From positions 7,965,143 through 8,029,142 of the forward strand of contig ML682008.1 of NCBI GenBank assembly GCA_007922195.1: a stretch of DNA of 64,000 bases, read 5' to 3'. How positions within the stretch are numbered: position 1 is the stretch's first letter; every line of letters starts with the position of its first letter. The position numbers and the translations under genes are program-made. This stretch comes from Podocnemis expansa. Lineage: Eukaryota; Chordata; Testudines; Podocnemididae. Under the pieces are notes generated by a model, which saw nothing but the letters and a program-made list of their open reading frames with translations, was not told the origin of the DNA and made no database searches. Below, one piece after another: positions 11,275 through 23,957 of the stretch.

Positions 11275-14200
11275 GTCTGTTCCTTGGTCCACAGTCCAGA
11301 AACTGTTTAGGGTGGCACTTCACCTGAATGGAAGTAGAAAGGAGTGATGTTAAAGATGATGGCTGCTTGAAAACTTTGCAATGCATTCTATTTAAGGGAT
11401 CAGGTACTGCCATTGATCTCTGCGGGTCTCAGAAGGCATGGTAATACAATTTTCATATGAATTAAAACCTCATGAAATTTGGTAGTGAAGAAACACAAAA
11501 GAAATGCACAAGTTTGTGAAAAAATTGGCCTATTTTTGATTCATTAGTCAAGATTCACAAAATTCCAACCTGATACACTTCAGTTTGCCCAAGAACAGTG
11601 AGATGCTGTGAAATATTCTTTGTAAAATACATCCCTTCCAGGCTAGCTCATGGTCTCTTATGTCCTACTTAAATTCTTAAAAGAAGACTTTAGCAACACA
11701 AAGGCCTTGCACTGCTTCCCCCATACAGGTTTGGATTTCATCCTGTGCGAATTAGCAGGTAGTGGAAGTGAACAGACAATGAATATGTGAAGTGTACCGC
11801 ATAACAAAGCATATATAACTTATTTGAACAACTGCAGTTTTGATTATACCAATTCATAGAAATAGGAAATATACTGACATGTATTTTGTAAAAATAGTGA
11901 AGTCTTGGTGTAGCATGACCTTTCTGTGATTAAATATTTGTTGAGAGGCATAGGAGATGTGAAGAAGTCTGGAAGTTAGTCTATTTTCCCAGCTTTTCAG
12001 TGAGGCAAATATGAACCTGTTGAACCTTCCAAGGGATGTTCCAGTCAACCCAGCTGCGATTCCCCCTTCTCTGGTTCTGCATTTGCATGCCTGGCCCCAG
12101 GCCCTTTCTGTAGCTGGGCCACTCCTCTGTAAGAGTCCTACTTCACATATAAAAGATCTGTATCCCCAGACTTGCACTTGGGAGCCCTTCTCTCCCAGGG
12201 GCTCCCAAAAGAGCAATGAGATTTCTTAGCAAGTTGGTCTCCAGAATTCCCAGCGGTTTACAGCCCTAAAGCCTGTAAAGGCTCTAGCTACCAGTCAGCA
12301 AAGTCTAGGTGCTGGCTATTCCTGCTGACCTAGTGTCAACATGTGCTGCTCTTTCCCATTTCAACTACCTTCTTCACAGGTGTTTGCAGTTCCCTCGCCC
12401 AGGGGCCAATCCTGTGTCTGCTAGCTCCTGCTATAGCCAACTGTCCTCTGTTGGGCATGGATCACTCACCATCTGTCTATTTCCTGTCCTTGAGAGTGGA
12501 CACAGGATCCCAGTTCTAAGCCAACTTGTGAATGTGTAGGTCTGCTCTGCAGTGCCTTCTACTGCTCTTTGGTGGCTCAGTGCTGCCTATATTCCTTTTT
12601 CTTTCTCCCTAGACTCTTCAATGTATAATGAGGACCGGAGTCATGCAATAATCTGTGATTGTGGATATTTTATAGCACATGATAATTAAAACAGAGCCTC
12701 TTTAAGCTGGGGCAAATGAAGTTTTATTCACGGTTTAAACACGGTTCCTTTGCTTGAGGCATCCTTATGGCATCCACAACTGAATATAAACCTCAGCCTC
12801 CCTGGCTAATTTCCCAGCTGTCTTCTTTTGGGAGCCACAGGGATTTCTAAGACTTTCCTTGAGCTGCAGCCTCTCTACCTGGAAGGCTTCTCCTTGAAGG
12901 CTAACTAAACTGCTTGTTTTAGGAGCTCAGCCCAACCTCTCTCCAGCTGGGCCTTGCTGGCTACAGGGACTGCCTCCAGGTTGTCTGCTGTCGTGGACCT
13001 TCCAACTGTATGTGTTTTCCTTCCTGATTCCCTTTGTAGCTGGGGAAAGAGGCTTAGCTCTTTATGCAACTCAGGTATCCTCATTTTAATCAGCCAGGTA
13101 ATAAGTTCAGGAGTACTGGTTCCAGCTCCCTGGACTGAATAGCCAGTCACCCTGTAATGGGAGGAAAGGAAAAAAAAATTCTCATTAGGCATCATGAATT
13201 TTGAAATTTCCCAGTGAGGTCTTGTGTAGGACAAGTACATCTTCCATTTCATGCTTCCAGCCCTCCTTGATCTGCCCCTTGGCCACAGGTGAATCCCTGC
13301 ACCACAGAGGGCCATCTGAATGGTCTGATGATGGGGCACAAGTATTGTAGAAGAAGCTGCCCTCCCAAAACTACTCAGAGAAGGAAGACTTCTACACATG
13401 GAGACTCATGTTCACACTCAGGATCTGGGGAGATAGTTTCCTCCGCACTGCACAATCACACACATTTTCTGTGCTGATCTTAAAACAATGTGGACATTGT
13501 GATCTTTACGATGTGGACATTAGTAAATTTCTGCCACTGCAGGTCTGAACTTCCATTCAGGGAGGCGTAAGTGCAGCTTTCCCCTGGTGTTACTGTGATT
13601 AAAAAATGAAAATATCTGGCCTGAGGAGGCTGAGGAGATGAGGACATAATTTGTCATTTAAGGTTTCTGCTGCAGTGACTGATGGAAAAGCTCTCCTTTG
13701 GTCAAAAATTAACTTTCCTAGTTTAGTGCCCATAAGTCTAGCAAAAAGTACAGTATACGTCTCTAGTGATAAACCAATGGATTTAGCACAGAACCTCAAA
13801 ACAAGCAATTTATTGTGTTGGCTTCAACTATAATTTCCTTGATTTATGTGTAAATCAGTCTAAGGAATTTAATATATAATTCTTGTGTGTGAATACATTT
13901 ATTTATGTTGTTGGCATGGGAAGATATTGCCTAAATAGAAAAGGGTATGAAAACACAATTATCCTGCAGAATCCCATGATAGATTTAATTAGCCTCAAAT
14001 AGACTCTGTGTGTGGCTGTTGGAGAAGTTATTATACAGCTCCATTGCCATTTTACTCCATGCCACATAACCCTTAGGAAACATATAGTGGTTGGAAACCT
14101 AGCACAGTTGAAATGGCATTATTTGTATTGTGTTTATAATCTAATCTCCCAAATAATAATAAGTCATAAAGACTTTACAACTGATTATTTGGAAGGAAAA

Positions 14201-15036
14201 TACATTTAAATACTTATGTAGGCTTGAGCAACTCACCATAGGCCACTGGGTGTTAGGTGTGGTATATATTACTGAACATGGGAAGGGAGAGATGCCTAGG
14301 ACCAAGGGAGCATTCTTCTAATTTTAATTCCTTCTACTCACTATTACTGAACTAGCAACATTTGCACCTTTCTTAGTCTCTTTTAGTATCTATTACATTT
14401 CTAACTTCCTTACTTGCCAGTAAGCTGATAGCTTGGTCAAAAATCTACCCAAAGAGAATCTTCCAGATTAGGCAAAAAAAGACAAAAATGTATTTTATAA
14501 ATATAAACTTTGTTGAAAAGCAGTTCAAGTAGCTACTCAAGTACATGTTCAACAATAAAGAAAAAAATGACAGGTGATCAATATCGAAGTTCTCTTCTAG
14601 TCCTTACAACCTAGGGCTGTGATTTTGTTTTCTCCACATTCCTCTTTATATAAATAAATACTGTTAATGGACGCTATCTCCATACTCCCATTACCAGTGG
14701 CCAGATATTGGCATCTTTACCTATACTGGATAGCACTTAACTCCACAAGTAGTCCCACAGAATGATACGATGCAGTGGTTAAAGTAGACTGAAATAAGAT
14801 GGATGTTTATCCTCTTCAGGCAGCCAAGGAGAAGAGGGAGTTGCTGGAGGAGCAGTGCTTACCAAGCCAGGGAGAGATGGGCGAATGGGGGAATAGAGTG
14901 TTAAGTCTCTCAGGCCATACCTCTGTTGAGAGCACTTTGTTGGTATAGATTTATTGGTATGCTACACTGGTAAAGCAGTAATAAGTTGGATGCAGCTTAT
15001 ACAGGTGACACTGCAGGGCTCTTGGTACCTCATTCC
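11275..15036. other. Unassigned; possible old LTR-like region near 12.3-13.4 kb
   Basis: Between about 12300 and 13450 the sequence is richer in CCTG/CTGC words and contains a 164-codon minus-strand frame (12905-13399) without any motif I recognise. Its composition resembles reptile LTR sequence but I could not identify paired LTRs, a primer-binding site or gag/pol motifs. The flanks are AT-rich and featureless. Confidence 0.3.
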
Positions 15037-15412
15037 TATGATTCTCAGTCTTTCCAGACTGATGTATCCCCTTCAGGACTCTGATTTGTCCTACGCCCCC
15101 CTAAGTTTCACCTCACTGAAGAGCTACTGGCTTCTGAAATCAAAACTTAAAAAATGCAAAACCGTCACAGCTCACAGTCCCTGAATAACTGTTTACTTTC
15201 TCATTTGTACCACATTGCTAGAAAATAAATCAATTGGAATATAAATACTGTGCTTACATTTCAGTGTATAGAGCAGTAGAAACAAGTCATTGTATGAGAT
15301 TTTAGTTTGTACTCTCTTCATCAGTGCTTTTTATGTAGCCTGTTGTAAAGCTAGGCAAATTTCTAAATGAATTGATGTATTGCCTGAATGACCTCTGCGT
15401 ATCTCCAGGGGC
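15037..15412 (+). mobile_element. hAT-type repeat relic, 3' end truncated
   Basis: The left end ATTCTCAGTCTTTCCAGACT and the ordered words GATGTATCCCCTTCAGGA, TCACCTCACTGAAGAGCTAC, AATCAATTGGAATATAAATA, GTATAGAGCAGTA and TTTTTATGTAGCCTG match a hAT repeat I remember as common in turtle genomes. The right terminal inverted repeat is missing: the copy stops soon after CTCCAGGGGCATA. No TSD was found. The family name is from memory; a consensus search would settle it. Confidence 0.6.
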
Positions 15413-17585
15413 ATATTCCACCACACCCAAACCAAATAACAGATATGTAGTAATGATATAGTTCTGTTGGTACACCTGCATCTACATTAGGGACTTCTGT
15501 CCACACAGTTGTGTCAGTCAGACACCATACATCTTCAGATTCCTGATTTACAAAGCTATGCTAGCACAAGTCTGTAGTGTAGGTATAACTTTATGGTAGC
15601 AGGTGAATGAGGCAGCGATCGCTGGTGAGCCAGGATGGAGAGGAATAAGTTCTGTTGGACATCTGGTATTTCTAAATAATCTAGGCTATTCCTTTTCCAC
15701 GGTTACTGCCTGATGGCAAGACTTGTTATGTGTCTTGTACAATGCAGGGGGCACTTTCCTCACTTAAATAATAAGAAGGGATATTCAATGCATTTGTCAT
15801 TACGTTTCTGTATTTTTTACAGAAAGCTTTATCTGTGGTATGTCCACGTATGTATTTGACCGCTTTCATTGAAGACAGTGCATTGTTCGCTTATGAAAGC
15901 TCTGCTATCCTGAAATAGGTCCAGTTTCTTGTTTAGTGATAGTTCTTTGTTTCTAGAAACTGATGTTCTAACTGAACATACAGAAGGCAACATTATTTAA
16001 GACTGTTTTGATCTCAGTGACTCTGTGGGCTGTAACTTATTATCCCAGTGGTATTGTCATTGAAAGAAAAGGAGTGACCTGCTGGAGAATTTCCAAATAG
16101 ACTTGTACTTGTAATCAATTATTCATTAAAAGAGACAACCTATACAGCAGTTTTAGGATAGTCTAGGCCTAGTGTTTCTGTTTAGCTCTGATAGCTGGTG
16201 CTGTGTTCTATCGATTATAAACTTAACAAATGTGTTATTAACAACGTGAATAAAATGAAGGGGGATCATATTATTTTGATAAATGGAAACTTTGTGAATA
16301 AAAAAAATACAGGAATGGACCCTCACAAAACCCAAATATACTGAATTGTGTATTTATCACCAGAGGTTAAATTACTGCTGCTGATTTCACATGGCAGTAA
16401 GGTGAAGTCCATGTGATAAAGCTCAGACTTGTACTATATACAGCAGCCTGCCTGGTAAAACAAGATGACAAATGATAGCACATAGCACTAGTTCTTCCAT
16501 TTAGTAGGTGGTCAAATTCATGGCCCTATCCACATCTATCTGGTTGCTACCAGTTTAGGGCCTAACAACTTTAGAGAGTACTATACTTAGTGGAGACCCA
16601 GCCAGTGATGGAGACCAGAGTGAAACTTTAAGCATGTTCTTGGTTGAAGGGGCTAGTTGTAGAGCGCCATATCAGGAGAAATTAGGCTGATCAGGATGTA
16701 GCCATGTAGAGAGTATGTGCCTTTTTTCACAAGCCTTCCCATGATAACAAGCTGGCTTGACGAGGAAGAGGAAGAGGAGGTCTGCAAAAGTAGGAGAAAC
16801 TAAATCATGGGGGTGAAAAGAGGGGTGTGGTTTGGACAATTAGTTGCACAATTAAGCCTGTATTGGGCACATGGGTTATTCTGTGATGGATACATCAGAA
16901 ATGCCTAAATATATAGGGTCAAAACATGTAGCACCTTCCCTCAAACTTGGTGCATAGAGGGGAGTTCCTTGAAAAAAGACCATCCAAACTTTCCCTCTTC
17001 TTTAAAACTTCTTAGGATTGAAATCAATTTCTTAATATGGCCTCAGTGGCATAATTGTGATCAGTAACATATAGCCATCCAGAGGAATGGCACCTGATTT
17101 TCATAGCAAATTTATGTTTTACATTGCACAGGGGCAGAGTGATGCTGTTGATAGTTACATTCTGATCAACAGACATTTCTCTTCTTCAAAGAATAGGTCA
17201 GAGAATTAAAACTGGGAGAATGTCTCTATTTTCCCTTGCTAAAAGGCATTAATTCAGCAAGGCATTTAAGCACATGCCTATTTTTAGGCATGTGACTACC
17301 TCCTACTCCCATTGATTTCATCTTTAAACTAGGCATTTGCTTTAATTGCCTACTTAAATTAAGCCAAAGTTCTTAAAAGTAGCTCCTGATCAGAGCTGTA
17401 CTGATGCTAAAAATTCAACCAAGAATTTATTTGTAAATCACTTCTAATGACCTCCAGTCAGCAGCCATTGCTTATTTGTATATTATTTACTGACAAATGT
17501 GGTTTAAAAGTGCCTGAATAATACTTCATGTCAGGAACATAACATCCTGTGTTTCGCAATATTATACCATCTACCAACCTAGATG
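15413..17585. other. No recognisable feature
   Basis: No transposon end, RNA gene or supported exon was recognised. A patch near 17230-17390 has words (CTCCCATTGATTTCATC) typical of very old amniote repeats but no boundaries. Confidence 0.4.
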
Positions 17586-17765
17586 TTCCAGAAGAGCAGC
17601 TGTGTTAGTTCAGTTCAGCAAAACTAACAAGAAGTCCTGTGTCACTTTAAAGATGAACAAATTTATTTATTTATTTTAAAGTAGTAGTATTTAAAATATA
17701 AAAATATGTATTTTAACTACATTTGCTCATCTTTGAAAGTGCTGCAGAATTCCTTGTTTGTTTTG
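17586..17765. repeat. Degenerate Penelope-type palindrome
   Basis: The left end TCCAGAAGAGCAGCTGTGTT, then AGTTCAGCAAAAC and a CAAGAAGTCCTGTG arm, is balanced by a right arm containing AAAGTGCTGCAGAATTCCTT and GTTTGTTTTGG. The centre has decayed into AT-rich sequence (TTTATTTATTTATTTTAAA), so the hairpin persists mainly in the outer arms. It belongs with the other palindromic copies in the window. Confidence 0.6.
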
Positions 17766-18951
17766 GTCAATTTAGAAGGACATAGCAGTGATTAGGGCCT
17801 GTATACAGTGCTCCCATGTAGCTGCATGCTGAATTGCCACTAAGGTGCTGCACTCACTCAAAAGGGGGATTCTGAAGAACAATAATGAAAAAGACCAAAA
17901 GAGTGGAAATAAACTTTAAAAACAGGGGCAAAAGATTCAGAAAGGGATGAGAGAAAAGGATGAATGCAAAATCTGCACATGGATTAAAAGTAAAGAGAGT
18001 GATTGATAGATTATACATTGCTTTGTGATTTGAGTTTCACTTTTAATACTGTTAGTCAAAAAGCTCTCATGAATTTATAAATAAATCATAGTGGGGGCCC
18101 TGGAGTAGTAGATGTAAATAGGTACATTGGGCTAATTACAATGCTGGTAAAAGCCCCCCTGAAGTCTGTGGCGTTTCACCATGGATGACATCGACAGATC
18201 CTGGATTTAATTAGTCATAAATGCATCTCCCTTGATAGAGGGCAATATGTATGTATGTATGTATCATCCTGCCAGTATTTAAAATGCATTTTGGCACTCG
18301 TAAGATAACTGCAGTGGTGGCTCTGTACAAGATTTCTGGTTCAGTGAACAAAACTCAAACTCTGTCACTTTGAAGATAAAATAGTCACTCTCTCAGGATG
18401 TACTGTCAAAAGTCTGTTGAGATGGAGCACTGAAGCTTTGACTGTTTCTCTAGCTGCGCTTTGACTCTTGAGTCCTTTGGGTTATTCTTTATTAATCTAA
18501 AGAAATCACACCTTCTGGCGATTTCACGCTGTTTGAATTGTTAAACAAGCCTGACTTCTAGGTTCCCACTTCTGAAGGAGTTCCCTGAACATTATAAATG
18601 ACCTTGGGCAGTATTTGAATACCTGATAATATTCTCTAGATTTAGATGGTGCAGACAGTGTTACACATTGTAATTGTGGGAATGTCTTCGTAAGCAGAAA
18701 ATCAAGGAGGCAGTTCTTTAAATTTCTGGGCAGAAACTTCAGTTACTCCCAGTATACAACTGATGCAGTTGATGAAGTGTGGTGGTGGTGGTAATATAAC
18801 TCAAAACTGGTACCTTGCCACTTCCTTGAGCCTGGGCTACCTTGGCATTGAAAAAAGACTAGATTTAAACTATGGTGTGTGCTGTGGTTGCATACAAACT
18901 GTTGTGGTGTTTGAGTAGCACTGTGCAGTTTGTCCTACCTGCTCCCACTTC
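17766..18951. other. No gene; small (TATG)n tract
   Basis: A short microsatellite of TATG units occupies 18246-18264. The rest holds no recognised mobile element or exon. Confidence 0.5.
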
Positions 18952-19131
18952 TGTGGCCTAATGTCTAGAGACCTGTGTGCTAATTCCAGTCTGCTTGAAT
19001 GAGTCACTTCATCACCATGTGCCTCTGGTTACCTTTTTTATGAATTGATTATAATGATACTTCTGTGCAAAGTGCTTTGAGATCTAGTTATGAAAAATAC
19101 TTCTTAAGAACAAGGTATTAATTATTATTCT
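18952..19131 (+). repeat. MIR-type SINE fragment
   Basis: Ordered words match an old MIR/CORE-SINE: TGGCCTAATGTCTAGAG (remnant of the tRNA-like head), GAGTCACTTCA, GTGCCTCTGGTTACC, AAAGTGCTTTGAGATCTAG and an AT-rich TATTAATTATTATT tail. It is heavily diverged. The call is from motif order, not alignment. Confidence 0.6.
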
Positions 19132-21239
19132 GTCATATTACCTCCGCAGCAATGCACATTCACTATGCGGAATGAGTGACGTTTTGAGTCATGGCACATA
19201 CTGTTTCTTGTGCTGTGTTTGTATGGTGTTTAGTCAAATGAAATCCTTGTTTCTGTTGGTGTCCTGATATGCTACCATAATAAAAAAAATGACTAACAAT
19301 CTCTGCCACTTAAAGAATATCTGTCTGTCAGGAGAACTACTTAGTTGTCTCTTCAGGCCAGTTGTCTGTTTGCTTTGCAGCAGCTCAAAGACTCCTGAAC
19401 CAAAGGCTGAGGACTTGGCCTTCTGCTTCCTTTACTGGGTAATGGTTCTAGCTCTTTTTTGAACAGTTTTATTCATAAGATGTTCATACCCAGAGAAGAA
19501 ATTTCTCTTTCTGTTATGTGAACCCCAGTGCAAGCTTGAAGGCAAATAGTTGCATCTGGAATAGTTCAAGAGAGCAAGAATACATCTTTTCATAACATTA
19601 ATGGTTGCCTTGATTTGAAGACATTTGGCTGTGAGCAATATACAATTTGTTTCTTTCAAAATTCCTTTTCTGTTTTTGTTGTAATGTTTAAATTGTACTG
19701 AGTAACTTTGCCATGATAATAACTTCCCTGGAAATAGATGTGTCTTCAACCTTCTTTATTAGCAGTGATTGCTGATGTAGATTATTGTAGGGGATGAGAG
19801 ATTTGTAACACAGCAGGTTATTCATTAGCTCTCCTACTATAGGAACTTGACAGAAAATCATTCCAATATAACAATTGTTTTACATTCTAAGCAAAATGAA
19901 TTTAATGATTCAGATGAACTCCTACTTTTGCTGTCTATTTTATCATTCCAGAAAGTAATTCTTTGAGCAACCACTTTAAAGGCATTTGATATATTTGGAA
20001 GGAACCCTTCACCTTCTGGTCCCCTTTTCTTTAACTCTGGAGTCCTGTGCCCTTTTGTCTGATCTGAACTCTTCTACCATTTGACTATCCCATCCTAACC
20101 TGTGACTTCCCTTTCTAATTCCCTGATTCATTTCTAGACTCCCATTTCCTGTCACCCTTTCACTCTGTCTTCAGGAATGCTGCTGTTTTCCCAATTCCTA
20201 ACCTTTCATTCAATCCTGAAATTTCTCCTTCATCTCTAAGCTTCCTTGCAAACATCTCTCAGTAGTGTTGAGGCAGGATTGACTGCCACTGTCAAAATCA
20301 AATGGAGCTACAGCAGAAAGTTTCCAGTAAAAATGCCTTAGAGAGACCTCAGGGGCTCAATGCTGAACTCTTTTGTGTCTCCAGTTGAAACAGATCGTAA
20401 GTGAGAATATTCAGAGTTTGCTGTACTCACTGCTGGACAGCACGGCGGCCTGACAGTTCTGGTCATTAGTTTGGTCCAGTGAGTGTCCCTTCCAGGAGCT
20501 ACACCCATCACTTTTTCTTCTGTAGCTCCTCTATTGTTATCAGGAACTACAACTGTCCTTTTCATTATTCAGCCCTTTGGCCAGGTTGGTATTGTGGTTC
20601 CCCCTCCTGGATGGCGTGTATCAAAGTTCCTGCTCTCCAGCAGTCTCAGGCAGTCTGCTTCCCTGTCTTGCAGCGCTATTCCCTCAATGACTGGCAGGGG
20701 AACCTGGGCCCACCCTATGGGCCCATCCTATACCTCAGGTTCTGGCTCAGACACAGCAGTCAACATTGCCTGGAGCTTGTTGCCTTTCCCTGAGCTTTTT
20801 CCGTATCTTCTGGACTTCTCCACTCTTCTTGATTTGCCAGTCTCTTCTTTCCCTCCTCCCAGGGATAATTTTAGGCAACATATCTCTGCAGCATCCAAAC
20901 AGTCCTCCCTTCTCTTAGGGAATAACTACAGTCTTTTCCCTGCCACCCCTTCTTTATCCATTTTCACATCTTTTTTAGCAGCCCCAACACTAACAGAGCA
21001 AGTAAGTCCTGGAATTAGCTGCCTCCAGCAGAAAGCTCTCCTGTTTTCAGCCTAATTAGCTGATTGGGCCACTTGGCTAATTCTGTTGTAGGGCCAGTAT
21101 GTGGTGCACACCCAATCACAGAGCCACTTTGAAATATGCTGTTTACTGATGATTCAGTGATATGTTTGGAAGTTTGTAAGATGCCGCAAACCAGCTTTGA
21201 GCAGTGGAAGTGCACTTTTAAGTAATTGGGAGAACACTG
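19132..21239. other. Unassigned; pyrimidine-rich and unexplained 190-codon frame
   Basis: From about 20010 to 20260 the plus strand is strongly pyrimidine-rich (CTTCC/TTCC words). A plus-strand frame of 190 codons at 20483-21055 is serine/proline-rich with no motif, and it overlaps other frames of similar quality, so I do not call a gene. Region 19432-19749 has a 105-codon minus frame, also unrecognised. Confidence 0.35.
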
Positions 21240-21645
21240 ATTAGACTGAGGCATTGATAACTGAGGGGAGAAGGACCCAAAATAAAGGACTACAGATTGA
21301 GAACTTAAAAGAGTTAAAAGATTTAAATATCTGGGATCAGAGGTTGCTGACAGTGGTGTCCCCTTTACTGATGCCCAACACTGTATCAACACTGCTTGGT
21401 GCAAATGGCAGAAGTTGTCCCAAGATCTCTGTGATAAAACAAAGATATCAATAACGTTAAAAGCTGGAGCATACAACCCATCTTAACATTCAGAACAGAG
21501 ACTTGGCCTGTCAAAAGAAGGGTAACCAGTATGCTCTCCAGTACAGAAGTTAAGATGTTGAAATGGTGAGGGGCCAAATTGAAGACAACTTAGGGAAGAC
21601 TACGGTTGTTTAGACAGGTCCAGCAAAGATTTGAAAGATATATTG
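21240..21645 (+). pseudogene. RTE-clade LINE fragment, post-RT region
   Basis: The plus strand translates in broken frames to words typical of the region after the RTE catalytic core: KRFKYLGS-like (KDLNIWDQ in the neighbouring frame) near 21318, INTAWCKWQKLSQDLCDK near 21380-21435, TLKAGAY near 21455, and TEVKMLKW near 21545. Stops and frameshifts interrupt it. It runs straight into CR1 sequence at about 21645 with no TSD seen, so the junction may be an insertion boundary or a deletion. Confidence 0.6.
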
Positions 21646-22335
21646 GTGGATGGCCAGTGGGCAATGACTGCCTAGGAAGAAGTACTGCAGAAAGGTACCT
21701 GGCTGTCTTAATGGACCATAAGCTAAATATGAGTCTTAAAGCAAACACTATTTTGGGATGTGTTAGCAGGAGTATTGTAAGTAAAACATGAGAAATAATT
21801 CTTCTGCTCTACCCTGCCCTGATTAGACTTCAAGGTTCTGGGTACCTCATTTCAGGAAAGATGTGAACAAATTGGAGAAAGTCCAGAGAAGAGAACACAA
21901 ATGATCAGAGGTGTGGAACACTTGACTGATGAGTGAAGATTGAAAGACCTGGGTTTGTTTAGTCTGGAAAAGAGTACACTGAGAGGGGACATGACAACAG
22001 TTTTCAATTACCTAAAAGGTTGCCATGAGGAGAAGGGAGGAAAATTGTTCTCCTTAACTGCTGATGATAGGAGAAGAAACAATAGGCTTAAATTATAGCA
22101 AGGGGAGGTATAAGTTGGACATTAGGAAAAAATTCCTAGCTCTCATGGTGATTCACTCCTGGACTAAGTCACCGAGGCAGGTTGTGGAACCTTGATTACG
22201 GGAAGTTTTTAAGAGCAGGGTAGACAAGCACCTCACAGGGGTGGTTTAAGTGAGTACTTGGTCCTGCTATGAATGGAAGAAACTGGACTTCATGATCCCT
22301 CATGCTCCCTTCCAGTTTCTATGAATCTCTGACAT
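21646..22335 (+). mobile_element. CR1 LINE, 3' end
   Basis: This matches the 3' part of a reptile CR1: a word encoding AERYLAVLMDHKLNMS, then sequence equivalent to the usual GGACATGATAGCAGTTTTC and GTTGGACATTAGGAAAAA words, finishing in CTTCCAGTTTCTATGAATCT. That short ATGAATCT-like tail is the normal CR1 terminus; CR1 has no poly-A. The coding frame is broken by stops. It is 5' truncated, as CR1 copies usually are. Confidence 0.85.
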
Positions 22336-22364
22336 GGATATCTGTATCAAAAAACAAATGGCAA

Positions 22365-22661
22365 GGCCTAGTCTACACTTAGCGGCAAATTCAGCAACAG
22401 TCAACAGGAGTTCTACAAATTACACAGAGTAACTTGTGAACTTTCATCAACTTCCTAAATACTCTTCTGTATGCCATCTCCAGTGGGCTGCGTCAATGGG
22501 AAATCTGCACTTGCTAACGCAGCACTGTTCTTTTTTTCAGAGGTGGGTTTATTAGATCAACTTTCTGGATCAATTGAGTGGGTCTGCCCTTCTATTCAAT
22601 TAAACCAAATAAATCAATCTGATGATGGCAAACTTACCCCACTGTAAGTGGAGACATAGCC
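22365..22661. mobile_element. PIF/Harbinger-like MITE
   Basis: The 297-bp segment has inverted ends: GGCCTAGTCTACACTTAG on the left and the complement of GTAAGTGGAGACATAGCC on the right. It is flanked by CAA (22362-22364) and TAA (22662-22664), consistent with a 3-bp TWA-type duplication after one mutation. There is no coding capacity. Ends of the GGCCTTGTCTACACT type recur in turtle genomes. Superfamily assignment rests on the TSD length and end sequence. Confidence 0.6.
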
Positions 22662-22847
22662 TAAGAGATCCAAAAAGTGCCACCATGGCTAAACTGCAGA
22701 GCTAAAGAGATGGTTAGAGGCAAGAAAGACAACATTTCTGTGGCATTAATAAATTCTTTGCATTGGTCATCAATGCAGAGGGCATGGGGGAAATTTAGAT
22801 AAGTTTAATTTTTTAAGTGACAAATCCAAGGAACTGTTTGAGATGGA

Positions 22848-23130
22848 GAAGAAGCAAGGAGTCTTGTGGCATTTAAAGACCAACAGATTTATCTATCACA
22901 TGAGCTTTCGTGGGAGAAAGTCCCACTTTGTGAGATGCTTTGAAGGTGGGGGAACTTACAGAATGGGATGAAAATACATGCCATTCTGTAAGTTCCCCCA
23001 TCTTCAAGGCATCTGATGAAGTGGGATTTTCTCCTACAAAAGCTCATGTGATAAATAAATCTGTTAGTCTTTAAGTGCCACAGGACTCCTTGCTTTTTTG
23101 CTGAACTAGACTAATACGGCTGCCCCTTTG
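22848..23130. mobile_element. Palindromic Penelope-type insertion 1 in the CR1
   Basis: A 283-bp near-palindrome. The left arm AAGCAAGGAGTCTTGTGGCA through GGGGGAACTTACAGAATGG is mirrored by CCATTCTGTAAGTTCCCCC through TGCCACAGGACTCCTTGC, leaving a loop of about 15 bp. The right arm carries the full family end ACTAATACGGCTGCCCC. Flanks GAACTGTTTGAGATGGAG and GAACTTTGAGATGGAG form an imperfect TSD of about 15-17 bp. A CTGATGA box lies at 23013-23019. Confidence 0.85.
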
Positions 23131-23308
23131 GAACTTTGAGATGGAGGTGTCAGTAGAGGAGGTTTTGGAATAGAGTGATAAATAAAACAGTAATAAGTCA
23201 GTATGACAAGATGGGATTTAACCAAGAGGATCCAAGACTTCTTAATAAACTCATGTCTGAAATTGCAGAACTGCTAATGGTGGCATGTGACTTATCATAT
23301 AAATCAGA

Positions 23309-23540
23309 ACAAACAAGGAGTCTGGTGGCACTTTTAGAGACTAACAAATTTATTGCATGAGCTTTCGTATGAGAGAATCCAACTTTGCCAGACACTTGAA
23401 GATGTGGATCACACTTACAAAGTGGGGTTCTCTGCCACAAAAGCTCATGCAGTAAATGAATTTGTTAGTCTTTAAAAGTGCAGCCAGACTCCTTATTTGT
23501 TTTGCTGGACGAGCCTAACATGGCTACCCCTTTAGGCACT
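23309..23540. mobile_element. Palindromic Penelope-type insertion 2 in the CR1
   Basis: Arms ACAAACAAGGAGTCTGGTGG...GCATGAGCTTTCGTATGAGAG and CACAAAAGCTCATGCAGTAAA...CAGCCAGACTCCTTATTTGT face each other around a loop of about 50 bp. The right end is GAGCCTAACATGGCTACCCC. TAAATCAGA (23300-23308) and TAAGTCAGA (23541-23549) are an imperfect 9-bp duplication of the CR1 target. Confidence 0.8.
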
Positions 23541-23770
23541 TAAGTCAGATGACTGGAGGGCAGCTAGTACAACACCTATTTTAAAAAGGGCTCCAGAGAC
23601 AATCCTGGAAATTACAGGACAATAACATGCATTCAGTACCGAGCAAACTGGTAGATACAATAGTGAAGAACAGAGTTATCAGACACATAGATGTATATGA
23701 TAAGTTGAGAAAGAGTCAATATAATTTTTGTAAGGGGAAGTCATAACTCACCAATCTATTTTTATTTTTT

Positions 23771-23957
23771 CAAAGAGGTAGCTGTGTTAGTCTAGTTCAG
23801 CAAAACAAGCAAGGAGTCCTGTGGCACTCAAAGACAAACAAATTTATCACATGAGCTTTTGTGGGAGAAAATCCTACTTCAACGAAGTGGGATTTTCTCC
23901 CACAAAAGCTCATTTGATAAATAAATTTGTTAGTCTTTTAAGTGCCACAAAACTCCT
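23771..23957. mobile_element. Palindromic Penelope-type insertion 3 in the CR1
   Basis: This copy keeps the full left end, TTCAAAGAGGTAGCTGTGTT plus AGTTCAGCAAAACAAGC. The two arms meet almost directly at CCTACTTCAACGAAGTGGG, giving a hairpin with virtually no loop. The right arm stops at CCACAAAACTCCTATTTTC before its own distal end. CR1 sequence resumes at TTTGAGGCAGTCAAC. So here the left end is complete and the right end truncated, the reverse of insertions 1 and 2. Confidence 0.8.

Noticed and set aside
12905..13399. 164-codon minus-strand open frame
   Set aside because: No family motif, and shadowed by plus-strand frames. The surrounding sequence looks like an unassigned repeat.
19432..19749. 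105-codon minus-strand frame starting MKTHLF
   Set aside because: The first residues recall the C-terminal end of L2-type proteins, but the resemblance covers only a few residues and the rest matches nothing.
20483..21055. 190-codon plus-strand open frame
   Set aside because: Serine/proline-rich low-information translation with no motif. It overlaps a second frame of similar quality and lies in a pyrimidine-rich region. Length alone does not support a gene.
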